Origin: Allacma fusca
Lineage: Eukaryota > Arthropoda > Collembola > Symphypleona > Sminthuridae
DNA length: 64,000 nucleotides
Assembly (NCBI GenBank): GCA_947179485.1
Contig: OX359245.1
Location: 78,665,067-78,729,066, forward strand
Direction of reading: 5' to 3'
The translations under genes and the position numbers were made by a program. The notes beneath the pieces are model-generated. The model worked only from the letters and a program-made list of their open reading frames with translations. It was not told the DNA's origin and did not search any database. Within the stretch, counting starts at the first letter, position 1; every line of letters begins with the position of its first letter. Below are positions 13,128 to 25,461 of the stretch, in pieces.

Positions 13128-13928
13128 TAAGGGGCGAAGCTACACAATGTGATGTAACAATAGGAGCTAGTGACTTGTTGTACCCTAAAATATGGGAACA
13201 TCCGGGCAAAGGCTAAATTATCGATATATTAAGTATTATATATTGTTGAGATACGAAGGAAGAATTTGATGCAGGGTATCCCCAAGATTGACTTTCAATT
13301 TTGATAGGATTTTTCGGATACCGATTTGAATTCTTTTTTTAGACCGGATTTTGTAAGGCATTGCGAGTATTGGAATTTAAAGATTCGGTTTGAATTTCGA
13401 TTCTACTACCATTTATATATTTTTTTTATGCTACTAACTAATCATTGAAAATGAGCATTTAAATACAAACGAGGTTTTTGAAGTTTTTGAGGCAAAATGC
13501 AGTTCAAATTCCGGTATCCATACCTGGATTACATTGCTAAATTTTGGGAAACATTTAAAATTAGATTACGCAGGTACGAGTTTTTGTGACATGTACTGGT
13601 GGAGTAAATTAAATATGAATTAAAAATACATTAAATAGGGATTTAATGCAAACAACTAATTAGAATATGTATGGGACAAGTGTTGTTTGTAATTTTTGCA
13701 CATATGTATTTGCACGTGTGTATACGTGACCTCGTTTAGTTTTCTGCGGTCGGTCGAATGACCCCATCTCCTTCAAAGACAGTAGGCGTCTTATTTTTTT
13801 CTAATCTACCTCTCTAGAAAATTTGAGTTGTCTGATGACATTGTGTCGGTAGTTCATCATCCTGACAGACGAACAGACACCCGGACATTCTCAATAGGGA
13901 CTTTCAAGAAAGGTCGCTTCGCCCCTAA
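13128..13928. mobile_element. Possible inverted-repeat element, ends AGGGGCGAAGC
   Basis: The left end reads TAAGGGGCGAAGCTAC and the right end is the complement of TAGGGGCGAAGCGACC, about 800 bp apart. The terminal match is only about 12 bases and no target duplication is evident, so this is a candidate non-autonomous transposon rather than a firm call. Confidence 0.4.
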
Positions 13929-16900
13929 AAATAGGTTCGGCTTTGTTGTAGACCCCGAATAAATTTTTATGACTAGGTCTGGACTGGAAGGTATGCCAAA
14001 ATTTTGAGAGTCTGCAAAAGAAGTTAGTACGTGGGAATTGGAAGGAGAAACAACATCAGTAATTTAATAGTAGGTTGATGGAACGAAAATGTCAGTTTTA
14101 ATAACACTTCCAAGAAATAGCAAAATGAGAAGCCAATGAAGTATTCTGAGGCTGTGCGTAACAGTTACTTTTTGTCATGGCCAAGATTCTAACATTCAAG
14201 CAATGAACAAGGACTACCAGGAAACCCGCAAAGGTTGGCGTAGCAAGTGGTTTTTGCAAGTTTTGTATCTATTTGTTTTGTATTCCTCAACTTCTCCAGC
14301 GAGTCCAGCAGTCCAGCCACGGTTCCAGGACCAGGACTTTAATTGACCCGCTCATTCTCCAAATTGCAATTTCATTGGCGTTCCGCAACTGACATTATCG
14401 ATCGGGCATTTTACAGGACTCGCTAAAAATACTTTCCTCATTACATGGCTCTGTGAATAGTACAAGAAAGCCGTAAAATCGTAATGTGAGTCCGTGGTCC
14501 GTGCACGCATGAAAACAAGGTGCAGTTTTGCACATCATCCGTAGTGTGCTCACGAAAGTGTGAAATATGAGTTATGTAAACTGAGTCGGCTAAAATCAGA
14601 CGATAATCTGCGGCTTGGTTTCAAGATAGCTAGCTTTAATAATATTCTCACAATCCGTGACGAAACCAGAGGGACTAATACATGTGCGATTGATTATCTA
14701 CATGTCTTTTCACTTGGATTAAAAATGTATGACAATGTAGGCAAAGTATAGTATAGTATAGAACAGTATATGATGCATCTTCGACAGGTAGCACGTTGCA
14801 CAATTTTTCCGGACATTTTCCTTAATAAAAAATAATTATTTTAAAGGATTCAAGCTATAATGTTATTGCTGGCGTTAAAAATAAATTGCGACGGAATGAA
14901 CCCATATTTATTTACGATTATTCAAAACGCAGAAATAAAAGTAATTATTACTGAATTGATCCCAAGTCCACCACAAGTTATAATTATTATAAGACATCCA
15001 TGAAGAGCATTCGTACCTATTTAAATCTTTGCTTGATGCTCTTCTAAAAGAAAGTCTGGAAAATTAATTAGAATGAAAATTCATTAACATTTTTATTATA
15101 TCGACTTTAATACTCTGGAACAGCATATTTTAAATTGTAGAAGTTATTTTGTTCATACATTATCTTCAGAGAAAGAAATTATTACTCCTTGGGTGAATAC
15201 TGTAGAATCCCCAACTTCGGCACATTCATTGTTCAGGGCCTGCAAAGAAATTATCGGATAAGACAAAACTTCCGCGGTACGCGGTACATCTTCAGTCATC
15301 ATTCAGTCTTGGTCTTCCGCCGTCCGATCTAATTCTGACTAGGAGGTAGGAGCTGCCCTAAGGTGTGTTCCCGGATCTGATGAAATGAAATTTTAATTAA
15401 CATGATTCAAATAATTGTTAATTATTTTTATTAATCGCGCCCGCTTTAATACGCGAAAAAAATATTTTTTTGCAAAGCATCAAGGAGTGATAATTCGCTA
15501 ATGCAATAGATTGCAGGATTCAAGCGGCAGCCTAGCGGGTTGAATTGGGGGGGGGGGGGGACGGGTGAATGTCAACCAACAGCAGTCTAGAATGGTGACT
15601 GGTGACTGGACGAGTAAAAGAATTGACACAATGTGTCAAGAAGCCGACTCGGGGGAATAAAAATCGGTACTGGTTCAGTACACAGGATATAGTAAAAACG
15701 GACTAACGTTGACTGCTGCCGCATTTAATTGACCGGACAGGTTCACATTATTCGGCTGGTAGTGTATTTTATTGCTTCGAGTAAACTCAAGCACTCAATT
15801 CATGGACTCGTCCAGACTATCCCATAGTTGTTGCTTCTTACTGGTTTCGAAAAATATAGTAGCATCCCCGAATTTTATTTTCTCATTCCGCTAATCCGAA
15901 TCTGACTGGCCCCGATCTTTCTTCAAGCTCCGTACTTTAAATCCTATTTCAACGAATTGTGGATCCCAGGTGAGCCGGTCATTCTAGTAATCCTTAATTT
16001 CCCTTCACGCCCTGTCAAATTCATAAAATTATTCCAAAATTTAAATAATATAAAATACTCATTACGTGAAAAATAATAGAAAGAACTGTTTCCAATTTAA
16101 GTTTCAACCTGTCCATTGTAAACTGTCCTCCATATTGGCCAGAAACTGTAGGTCTTGAACCTTTGACACAGATAGATATCCAATATCTCGCCTTTAAGTT
16201 CTAGATCTGAATCGTCAGTGGAGGGCAAATAGAAAATAAATGTACGTCACAAAATAGCATGTGATACTTACGTGTAAGTACGGATATAACTAAATAATTT
16301 TTTTGTTTTAATTTCAATAATTAATTTTAATAAAATCGCAGTGTAAATTATAATTTTTATAATATGAAATTAATATAATCAAACTTAATAGAATAAATAT
16401 AAAGTACATACCGTCAGGGCTCGCGCATTTCAACATTTAACTTTCGAAACGATTTTTTTAATACTGATAAATTAACAAAATTCACCTTGAATGAAATGTG
16501 TCTGTGTCTGGTGCTGATACAGCTGCTGATAGTTTTATTGCTTTCAATTGCAATGCTTTCAATGTTTCAATTGGATCGTAAAATACTTGGGATTTTAATA
16601 CCGCGCGCCAAAATTTAATTGGATTAAAATAAGATCCAGTGATTCACTCCTCAAATCTCCACCCAATAAATGGGCTCATATAATTCACAATAGCTCCAAC
16701 GTACCCGATATCCGACAATCATCAAGTTAACCTGGACGATGTATCAAGTATGTAAATACGTCATGATAATTTTTGAAAAAACAGTAAATATTGACATATT
16801 TTTTGACACTATAATTTTTTTTGCGGAAACCTGGCCACCCTTCAGGACTAATGGTCTGATCACGGAGTTTTTGAATAATTATTAAAAAAATCACAGAGAC

Positions 16901-17230
16901 TGGGAACCAACATTTAAAAAAATCTAATTTTGAGACCTGGAAGATAAGTGACCAAACTAATAACTTTGTTTTTGCAGGACATATTTGGGTCGACAATAGC
17001 TTATTGAAAATGTACTTAACTGCTCTGCAAGTTATATGTTAGCCGAAATCGTAGACAAATTTTTGGCGGGATATTCAAATTCACGAATTTCCCATAACCA
17101 CTTTGCAAAAATGGTTGTGCAAGTGCTTTAACATGGATGAGTTTAAGTGCACTTACAATTAGAGGTCCTGAGCGCACACTGGTAATAAATAATAATAGCT
17201 AATGCCAACTTTCATGTATTTGTGCATAAT
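13929..17230. other. Intergenic, no gene recognised
   Basis: This 3.3-kb AT-rich stretch has no convincing coding exon. A run of about 13 guanines sits at about 15548-15560. Short frames such as 14560-14751 and 16727-16996 lack domains and sit in compositionally ordinary DNA. Confidence 0.5.
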
Positions 17231-17475
17231 CGTTTTAAGGTGCGAGCATAAACTCAAGTGTAGCTCGAAGTTCGAATCTGTGTGCATGTAATAAATCAAA
17301 CAACTTTGCATTTGAGTTTGAACTCAAGAGTAATAAATTAAAGTTGAACTAAGAAATTGTAGCTTGAGCTTTAGTGTGACTTGAAACCTAAGTTTGAACT
17401 CCAATGTAACTTTAAAGTTCAGTTTGGACTCAAGTCTCACTTAAACTTTTTCCACAGTTTCATCTAAAATAGAAC
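17230..17475. repeat. Degenerate short repeats around TTTGAACTCAAGTGTAACT
   Basis: Roughly ten imperfect copies of a unit near 25-30 bp (AACTCAAG, AGTTTGAACT, GTGACTTGAAA) occur in a row. It could be an old minisatellite or the subterminal region of a transposon whose ends are lost. Confidence 0.45.
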
Positions 17476-17624
17476 CTAAGTGCGGGTTCAGATAGTAATT
17501 GATATTTTGGTTTTACTATAATGTTATTGTATGTAAGTAATTTTCCATAGAGGATGAATCGTATTGAGATCACTGTATTTTTAAAATTTCATGCACTCAC
17601 AAGTAAACCTTTGCTGATGCCCCC

Positions 17625-18605
17625 TCCAGATTTATAAAACGTGAAATCCCACCAAAACTAGTTTTCTCCTACCCTCAGCACTACTTTAAAAAACACCTAC
17701 CTTTTTAAAAAGTTCTCCGAAATACAAAACTGTACATTTTAAACGGCAATTTACATGAAGAATGCCAAATTTCAAGTTCCAGCATTGGTTAAACTGCTCA
17801 CCCTACAATTTTCCATGTTTAACCTGCATGTCCTTAATGTACACATACAGGTGTCGGAATATGTACAACATAGGGGTGAGCATAACGAGACAATCAGACG
17901 AGATTCTCGTTTGTCTCGTAGTTTTTACATCAACGAGAGAGGACGAGACATCTCGTTTTAATAACCGAGAATATCGTTTGAAATTAATTCTTACTTGATT
18001 CCGTAAAAATTAGGGCGTTTTGTTTTATCATTGAGAAAATTACTAATCGGTTAACTGCTTTTTCCTAATTTTTACTGTTAGAGGTGTTCATTTATATTTG
18101 TCAAGACCCTTATTTGCTTTCAAAGTTAATGGTTGATACTCAAAAATAAACAGCTGGCCTTTTGTAATTGTTAGTGAAATTGATTAAACTTGCACGTTCT
18201 GTCGTCAGATATTGTGATATTTACAATGAAGCATCATATAGTTCAATAAAAACCATGTTTTTTGTCTCGTTAATTGCGTTCTCTCGCTACTCTCGTTTTC
18301 AAAATATCTCGTTCTCGTATTTTTTCAAAAACGAGAACGAGACAAATGAGAATTTTAAAACCAGCGAGATACTCACCCCTAGTCCTAAATATACATATTT
18401 AACTGATTATGGTGTTGGTAAACGCGTGTTGTAAACGGAAGCCCGTTTCACAACACACTTCCAACTTTTTGAAGGTAGGGAAGGGGGTGAATGCAACTTA
18501 TAATTTAGATTTTAAATATAATTTAAAATTTCCAGTCTTGTAAAGTTGTACTCAGGCTATAAGGAAACTATAGTTTTGGTGGAATTTCGGAAATCTGGAG
18601 TAGAC
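17625..18605. mobile_element. Fold-back element with about 140-bp inverted arms, interrupted by a MITE
   Basis: The left arm (about 17628-17725) read as its complement matches the right arm (about 18455-18605). Shared blocks include AACTTTTT, AGGTAGG, AGTTTTGGTGG, ATTTC and AATCTGGAG in the same order, at roughly 70% identity by eye. The 17871-18381 MITE lies between the arms. The arms show no coding potential. The outer limits are approximate and no target duplication was identified. Confidence 0.5.
17871..18381. mobile_element. hAT-like MITE with TAGGGGTGAG ends and CGAGAC subterminal repeats (511 bp)
   Basis: The ends are TAGGGGTGAGCATAACGAG and the complement of TAGGGGTGAGTATCTCGC. Both terminal regions are crowded with CGAGAC, TCTCGTTT and ACGAGAACGAG motifs. 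The flanking 8-mers GTACAACA and GTCCTAAA match at 5 of 8 positions, consistent with a decayed target duplication. There is no transposase. Open frames at 17755-17998 and 18168-18434 run through the repeats and are not genes. Confidence 0.75.
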
Positions 18606-18965
18606 ACCAATACAAGCTTACTCATCAGTTAATTTTGCCTTTAGTGTCGCTGCATGCATGCCATTTTAATTCTTGTAGGAAATGCATCTAGATCATATTA
18701 CCTCTTCGCCGACAAAATAAATAATTAGTTATTTTTTAGAATAAAGACTAGCCACAGCCACTAGCCCTGTGCAAGATATACTTTCCGTAATTCCCTTTAT
18801 GTTGGATGTCTGTAGTTTGTTGTGGACAGCTCTGATGCTCTCTCAATTAAATAAGTGACTATCGGACGTTTAAACCGACACTGATCCTTGTACTGCTATT
18901 TACTAGCCCTACTTTTGCGTTCCGCATAAGGAGAGACGGGTCCAGTCGTGATTATCTTGTCTTGA

Positions 18966-18968
18966 GTG

Positions 18969-19007
<39 letters not shown>

Positions 19008-19043
19008 ACAGTCTCTCGTGTCTCTCTCTCTCTCTCTCTCTCA
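18966..19043. repeat. (CT)n microsatellite upstream of dorsal
   Basis: Two long CT runs are separated by a short GTCTCTACAGTCTCTCGTG-like spacer. The tract lies about 265-340 bp before the dorsal start codon. It may fall in the promoter or 5' untranslated region; CT/GA tracts in arthropod promoters can bind GAGA-type factors, but that is inference here. Confidence 0.9.
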
Positions 19044-19092
19044 GGTTCGGAATCCCATAGTTTTAACTTTTAAGAGAAAAACTTCAGACGGG

Positions 19093-19118
19093 CTTTGCGC
19101 AAAGGCAGGATGACGTCA
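19093..19118. promoter_or_regulatory. Paired C/EBP-type and CRE-type sites upstream of dorsal
   Basis: The palindrome CTTTGCGCAAAG at 19093-19104 contains TTGCGCAA, the ideal C/EBP site. Nine bases later TGACGTCA at 19111-19118 is a perfect CREB/ATF site. Both lie about 190-215 bp before the dorsal start codon. Two perfect palindromic bZIP sites this close suggest real regulatory sites, though the transcription start is unknown. Confidence 0.55.
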
Positions 19119-19306
19119 TTGTTATTTCCTTGAATTGTGTTGCTCCCAGCTCTCTGAACTACTCAGCCTCTGAGCTCGAGCTCCCTGCACAACATTTTGT
19201 TACGCAGTATAGTTTTTACTCGTAACGTACCTAACAACTATACTGCTGCTTTAATTTTTCATTTATTATTATTATTATTGTGTTTCCCCTTCAACTCCAA
19301 CACGAC

Positions 19307-22300
19307 ATGGAGGATTATAGTCGGGTTTACGTGAAGTTACTGGAGGAACCCGCACCCAAGGCCCTTCGCTTCCGTTATGAGTGTGAGGGGAGGTCAGCTG
19401 GGTCACTACCCGGTGCCAACTCCACGCACGACAAGAAGACTTTTCCAAAGATACAAGTAAGTCCGCCTTCGTCAACTCCCCCTCACAAAAAAAAAAAAAA
19501 ACCTACGAGTCTCTGGTGGCTTGAGTCAAACCGGAAGTATCTTGTAACAGGGCTAGTCTTTATTCCAAAAATAACAATAACTATTTCTAAGCATTAGTCA
19601 AACGGGTCCTGGTCATTTCAAAAGTTGGAGGAGGCTCTTGTAATGTCATATGTACAATGATCATTTGTGTACATTTGTGTTCAAACTGTGGAAATGTTTT
19701 TAAAATATTTGATCAGCATGAAAGAAATTTTAAAGGAGTAATAATTTTGTAAAGTATTTTCTAACAGATTAATTTAAGCCCTTTGGAGGATTGATCCCAG
19801 TAGGAAATAAACAGTTCGGATGCCCAAGATTTGTTCCACCGAATCAATCGCCTGGTTTTTGAACAAAAGGGACAGTCACGTTTTTGTATTTAAGGCACGA
19901 CTCCTGGGGCTGAGTATGGGATGATTAATTGTTTAAATATGTGGTTGTACTTAGTATCACTTGCGAATTTTTATTTGGAGGGTAATGGAAGTTTCGTGTT
20001 TGTTTTTTTTGTATTGGAAGTAATACACACAGGTTGTTTCTGTTTTTTTATATATGGGAATATGGCAACTGGATTGGAAGAAGTTGAGTTTGGGGGTTGT
20101 TTTTGAGTTTTGAGGAGAATTGGTGAAGAGGAGGGATTGGATTTGTAGAGATTAGGAATTTGAAGGGATTTTGTTGGGGAAGGAAGGAAAGTTTCGGAGT
20201 TAGATTTATGTTTAGGGAAGATAAATATGCTGAGTGGATACTGACCTGGGTGATAATAATAATTATTAGAGGGTTGAATGTTTGTTGATTCTGGGGTGTT
20301 AATAGATTTAAGGAGATCTGTATAATGTGGTCGGTTGCAGAATCCTGTACTGAGTTAGGAAGATATCAGAGTATGGTTGTTATTTATAATTTTGAATGTA
20401 TTTCTCGTAAGGGTAAGGGTTCTTGGTGTGGATTGAAAAACATCTGGTTTGATACACCGGTGTACATATGGGATTTTGGGGGTTCCGATCTTCGGGACCA
20501 ACATTTTTAGTGCAGTCATGGAGAACCTTATTAATATGAATTGCTTATTTGAAATGTAAACAGATAATGGTCAGCGGTCAGAAAAGCTTGTCGGGATTTT
20601 TCATGTAATTTGGAATCATACACAAACAGTGATACTGCATGTGTGTATTGCGTATTTTTCCTAGTGATATCTTGTGGTCCACATGTAACTTTTCCAGAGA
20701 TCAAGTTGCTCAAGGACTCTTTACAAGTTTTACTGTTTTGGATAGATTCAGATTTTTTTACTTATTTTTTTTTTAATGAAGCCTGTTTGTGCTAAAGAAG
20801 TCTTTCCATTAAGTATAACATATGATCACACAAAAGGGTAAACTTTGTGTTAATTCTATTTTGCTCTGCGTTAGGAGAATGTTAAGCTCATTATGGGAAT
20901 ACTATTTCTTTCATTCGAATCAGGGATATCATGTCACGGATTTTGTAGTTTAATTTCCTAAATGAGTTTTAAAAATTTTTGGGGGTACTTAAAATTTCCT
21001 GGGTATTTTCTACGAAATTGTGAAGATGAGCCAGGCACTAAAGGTTTTTCAATCCTTTGACTCCTATGATTTTGGGAAGATTGGATAAATTCGAAATAAA
21101 TTATAAAATCACGTAGGAGCATATGTAATATGAAGGATGGGAACGAAGGCTTTAATAATTCTATGGTTTAGTTTCCTAGTGATTTCAAAAAGTGAACTTG
21201 TAATTTAGTAATGATAGTGTTAATTTAAATGCTGGCCATGAGGTCTGTTGAAATAGTGTTTGGATTTTTTGCATCTCCTCGAGGACAGCTCATCAAATCA
21301 TTTATTTGATGGGAATGTCCTTTAAGAAGTTCCGGGGTAATTATGGTTAACAATAGGACGTTGTCACGGCATCCCTCATTTCGATATCGTAAGTCTGGGT
21401 TAGGTTAGTTTTGTAAAGAACCGCGTGTCATAAGCAAGAGATGAACACTGAGATGTGTCTACTACCAAATACTCTTTCCTGCTCTATTTGATGTTCTCAA
21501 TTAATTCATTGGACATTTACATTTGAACAACTTTGATCATTAATCTCATGGAAGCACGAGTTTTGTCTAAATTTGACGCTTCAATTTTTGGAACCGTAGG
21601 TTTTTAATAGAAGGTTTTGCAGTTTGAAGTAATTATCTAGTGTACCAATTTTGAAAGCGTTTCCAAGCGATAGTCTGATTTTTGAATCTCAACATAATAA
21701 ATCCTTGCAAGCAAGTATATCGGGTATGGGTTTAAAAGTATTTTCTGATTAGTACTGAATTTGGTATTTTTTTTCTAAATTTGATTTTTGGTGAACAACT
21801 CGTGTTTCAAGTGATTTAAAGGTCAGGGGTACACCTTTGGTAAAACGTGATGAAATTGGGTATCATCATCTCTGTAAGAGTGTGGGAGGTCTGGGACTCA
21901 CTAGTAGACCGCGCAGGTTATTAAATATTGGAACTTTCTGGTTCCTATTTAAAAAATAGAATATGCGGTGTCTAACTACCACACGTAAATTCATAAATTG
22001 TATCTATATGAATTGGGCAATTTTTAATCCGAATAGAATGTGATAGCAATTGTTTCCCTAGCACTGATTTGGGAACATTGCGTGCTCAAAGACGAATTGT
22101 TTCATTGGGATTCATTCTTTCATCATTTAAACACTGTCTCACTGATAAGGATGGATGTCGAGGTGCTAATCCATAAAGCAAATACCCGTTGAACTGAATC
22201 ATAGTGGCTCCCTTGGCGTGTGCCGCATGTTATTGTTATGTATGTACATATGTGTACGGATGCAACATATGCAACTTTCAAGATTAATATGATAGCATGA

Positions 22301-25300
22301 GCAGCATGCTCAGTGTCACTTGCTATCTCCCACCTAGCCCATGTAATAGTCAACAAAAAATAATTAGCCCATATTTTGTATCGGATTTTCTAAGTAAGCA
22401 TGATTTAATTGGCCGAGGTTTCAAAGTGTTCCAAAGAGCTTTTTTGAAAAATGCCTGAAACCTGGGGATGGCAGGGAGATCCTGCTAGGTTCTTTGCTTC
22501 ACATGTTCTATGACGTCCAGATCTTTGTATTAAATAGTACCATTTTGAAATTCCTCCAAATGTTACTCATTTTCTCTCGTGAGCCTAAATTTCTCCCATG
22601 ATTGTCCAAGCCTTGCAGGAGTCATTTCATATATAATGAACTCAGAGTCCTGTGAGGGGACTTTATAAAAAGTTCGTAAAGGTTTCACTGATTTTAGTAG
22701 GACAGTATTTTTCCCAACAATTTTGCGGTGTTAAAAACTCATGCTTTTTAAATCCTTCGAAATCCCCGGGGGAATGGAAAAAATGTATAATGTTTTATTC
22801 AATAAGAATCAGAAAGCAACATGATCATTTGTAAAATGAGTAAATATTGGATGCTGTAAAAGCAGAACATCGGGGCGTTAAATACCAGACGGTCCAACAT
22901 ATGTAATTCCTCAACTTCCAGCTTTATACGAATCGTTAACGAGCGAATTAATTATTGTTAATTGAGTACAATCTAACCTTAGGTGTTTATGAATGCAGTC
23001 ATTGTATCAATCACTGAAATCGTGTCCATAATTTCCCAAATTTGTGGTTTTAACAGATTGTTGGATATAAAGGACGTGCCGTGGTTGTTGTCTCATGTGT
23101 CACCGTCGATCCGCCGTACAGACCACATCCACACAACCTAGTTGGCAAAGAGGGATGCAAGAAGGGAGTCTGCACATTAGAAATATGTAAGTTATTAAAG
23201 GAAACATATTTGAATATAGTGTAAATATTCATTGAACTATTTAATTTCATGAAAATTGTACATAAACTAATATACCTTTATTATTCTTTCTAGCTAATGA
23301 TGATATGACCTGCGAATTTAGCAACTTGGGGATTCAGTGTGTGAAGAAAAAAGATATTGATGACAGCTTGAGGATTCGGGAGGAAATAAGGGTTGATCCT
23401 TTTCGCAGTTGAGTCGAACATTGTTTATTGGGTATCCTAGTTTTGAATTTTTTTAAATTAGTGTGCATTTGTGTGTAACTCAATTTTGTATGTTTACAGC
23501 TGGTTTCAGTCACAAGACCCAACCTGGTTCAATAGACTTGAATTCAGTCCGCCTATGCTTTCAAGTGTTCCTCCAAGGACCAGAAAGAGGACAGTTTAAG
23601 ATCCCTGTGAAAGCTGTTGTTTCAGAACCCATATATGACAAAAGTAATAATTAAACCACACTTTAAAATGTTTCATGTGTAAATATAGTTGGCAAAGGGA
23701 GCTAATTCATGTGGTTGTTCTATTTGCAGAGGCCATCAGCGATTTGACAATAATGAAATTATCTGACTGCGCAAGTCCGGTAATTGGTAACAAAGAGATT
23801 ATCCTTCTCTGCGACAAGGTGTCAAAAGGTAACAAATATCATGGAAACATGGATCAAATATATCCAGCAAAATTTTCAGTTTGATGAATCATTGGTTTCT
23901 CCTTTCGGTAACTTCCGAAAATACTTAATACGTGACGTTTAATTATTTTTTTACACAATTAATTTGTAGATGATATTGAAGTCCGATTTTTTGAAGAAAA
24001 TAACGATGGGCAATTAATTTGGGAAGCCTTTGGAGACTTCCAGCCATCTGACGTCCACAAGCAGTTCGCCATTTCATTTCGCACCCCTCAGTATCACCAG
24101 TTGGAAGTGAGCCCAAAAATTATGCAGTTTATTCTCTCATTAAATCTAATAATATTTTTGAGCTTGTGACCCCTTTACCGGACGCTGTTTGGTCAATGCC
24201 AGAAGTTTATATTTCGCAGTTTGTATAGTTTATCCAAGTGAGCAAATAGGACATTAAAGAAAATTCTAACTGCGTCTGTATTGTATATACTCGCAGTGCA
24301 GTGCCAGCTGTTATGAATGATTAGTATGCTGCAATTCGTGCAGTTGTAATGTTCCTTGTGTCTGTTAATAGGCCGGCAACCTTGCCGTTATTGCAGCCAT
24401 GAAGAAAATATAGTTGTTTAAGTTGAGAATTTTTATGTAATGGTTATTTATCAAACTAAAATTTTGTGCAGATTGATTCTCCCAGGAGAGTCCAAGTGCA
24501 ACTCCGCTGCCCATCCAAAGACACCGTGTCACTTCCCAGGCCTTTCGACTACATCCCACTTCACACAGGTAAATTTAACCTGAAAGCCTATAATCTTCTA
24601 AATAGTGTTGACTCCGCTCACAATGTATTTGAGGACAACAAAATGGAGCAAGAACCTCTACCCGAAGATGAAGTGACTGTTCAAGATCCTAACTTCGAAA
24701 ACGTGTTTGATAACGAAGACGCCTACAAAGTGTTAAATGAGTTTCTGGTCAACGTGGCTTCAGGGCAAGTAAATGTTGAGCCAGGTATTAGTCCTGCAGC
24801 TGCTGTCGAGGAAGATTTCTACGGCAGCTTTGAATTGGCTATGAAAAATCCTGTTATCGACTCGCAAGATCATGTGAACATAACCTCGGTCAATGCTAAT
24901 GTGCCGTCAAATGCTTTGGAGAGCTTTTCCCAAAACGGGAATCTGAATAAGCAAGACGAAGTTGTCGTTAATAATTATTTGAATCAAGCAGTTCTAACAC
25001 AAGAACCAGTAGTTGTCATGGCAAATTTAAATGAAAGCGTTGCCAATGTGCAGAGTGTAAGTATTGATTCAAATATAAATGCTAACACTGCTGAGGAAGT
25101 TAGCATGACCATTCAGCGAAACCCAAACGATCCTCCTCCTCGTCCGCCTAAGGTACCTCTGCCTCCTAGAGGCGAATCTCCTCCTCCTCCGATCCCCAAA
25201 AGGACGAAAAAGTCCAAAGACTCTTTCTTCAAGTCATTGTTTTCGTCTTCCCCCAAAAGCCCGAAAGGTAGTCCTACCAAAACAGGTGCTAAAAACAAAG

Positions 25301-25461
25301 GCAGCAAGCCCAATAGTCCTACTAGTCCAAAGAGTAATATTTCTAATGATAGTACGCCCATGGATCAGGAAAATAATTTGGAATGTGTGGAACAGTTTGC
25401 GTTGTATGTGGAACGTGGTCAGGATATTCCTAAGGCTAGGATCGAGGAATTTTACGAATAA
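19307..25461 (+). CDS. dl: Dorsal alternative isoform with read-through tail, 587 aa
   Basis: This isoform shares exons 1-6 and then uses 24472-25461 as a terminal exon, reading straight through the donor at 24569-24570. The tail adds 297 residues to the Rel domain and lacks the KRKRMK signal. It has an acidic first half ([15 protein letters not shown]), a proline-rich block ([21 protein letters not shown]), a basic serine-rich stretch ([19 protein letters not shown]) and a conserved-looking end ([17 protein letters not shown], ending EEFYE). An open frame of 990 nt in AT-rich DNA, in phase with the Rel domain, is very unlikely by chance. Insects make comparable dorsal-B type isoforms without a localisation signal, so this is probably the same arrangement. 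Use of both isoforms is inferred, not shown. Confidence 0.8.
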
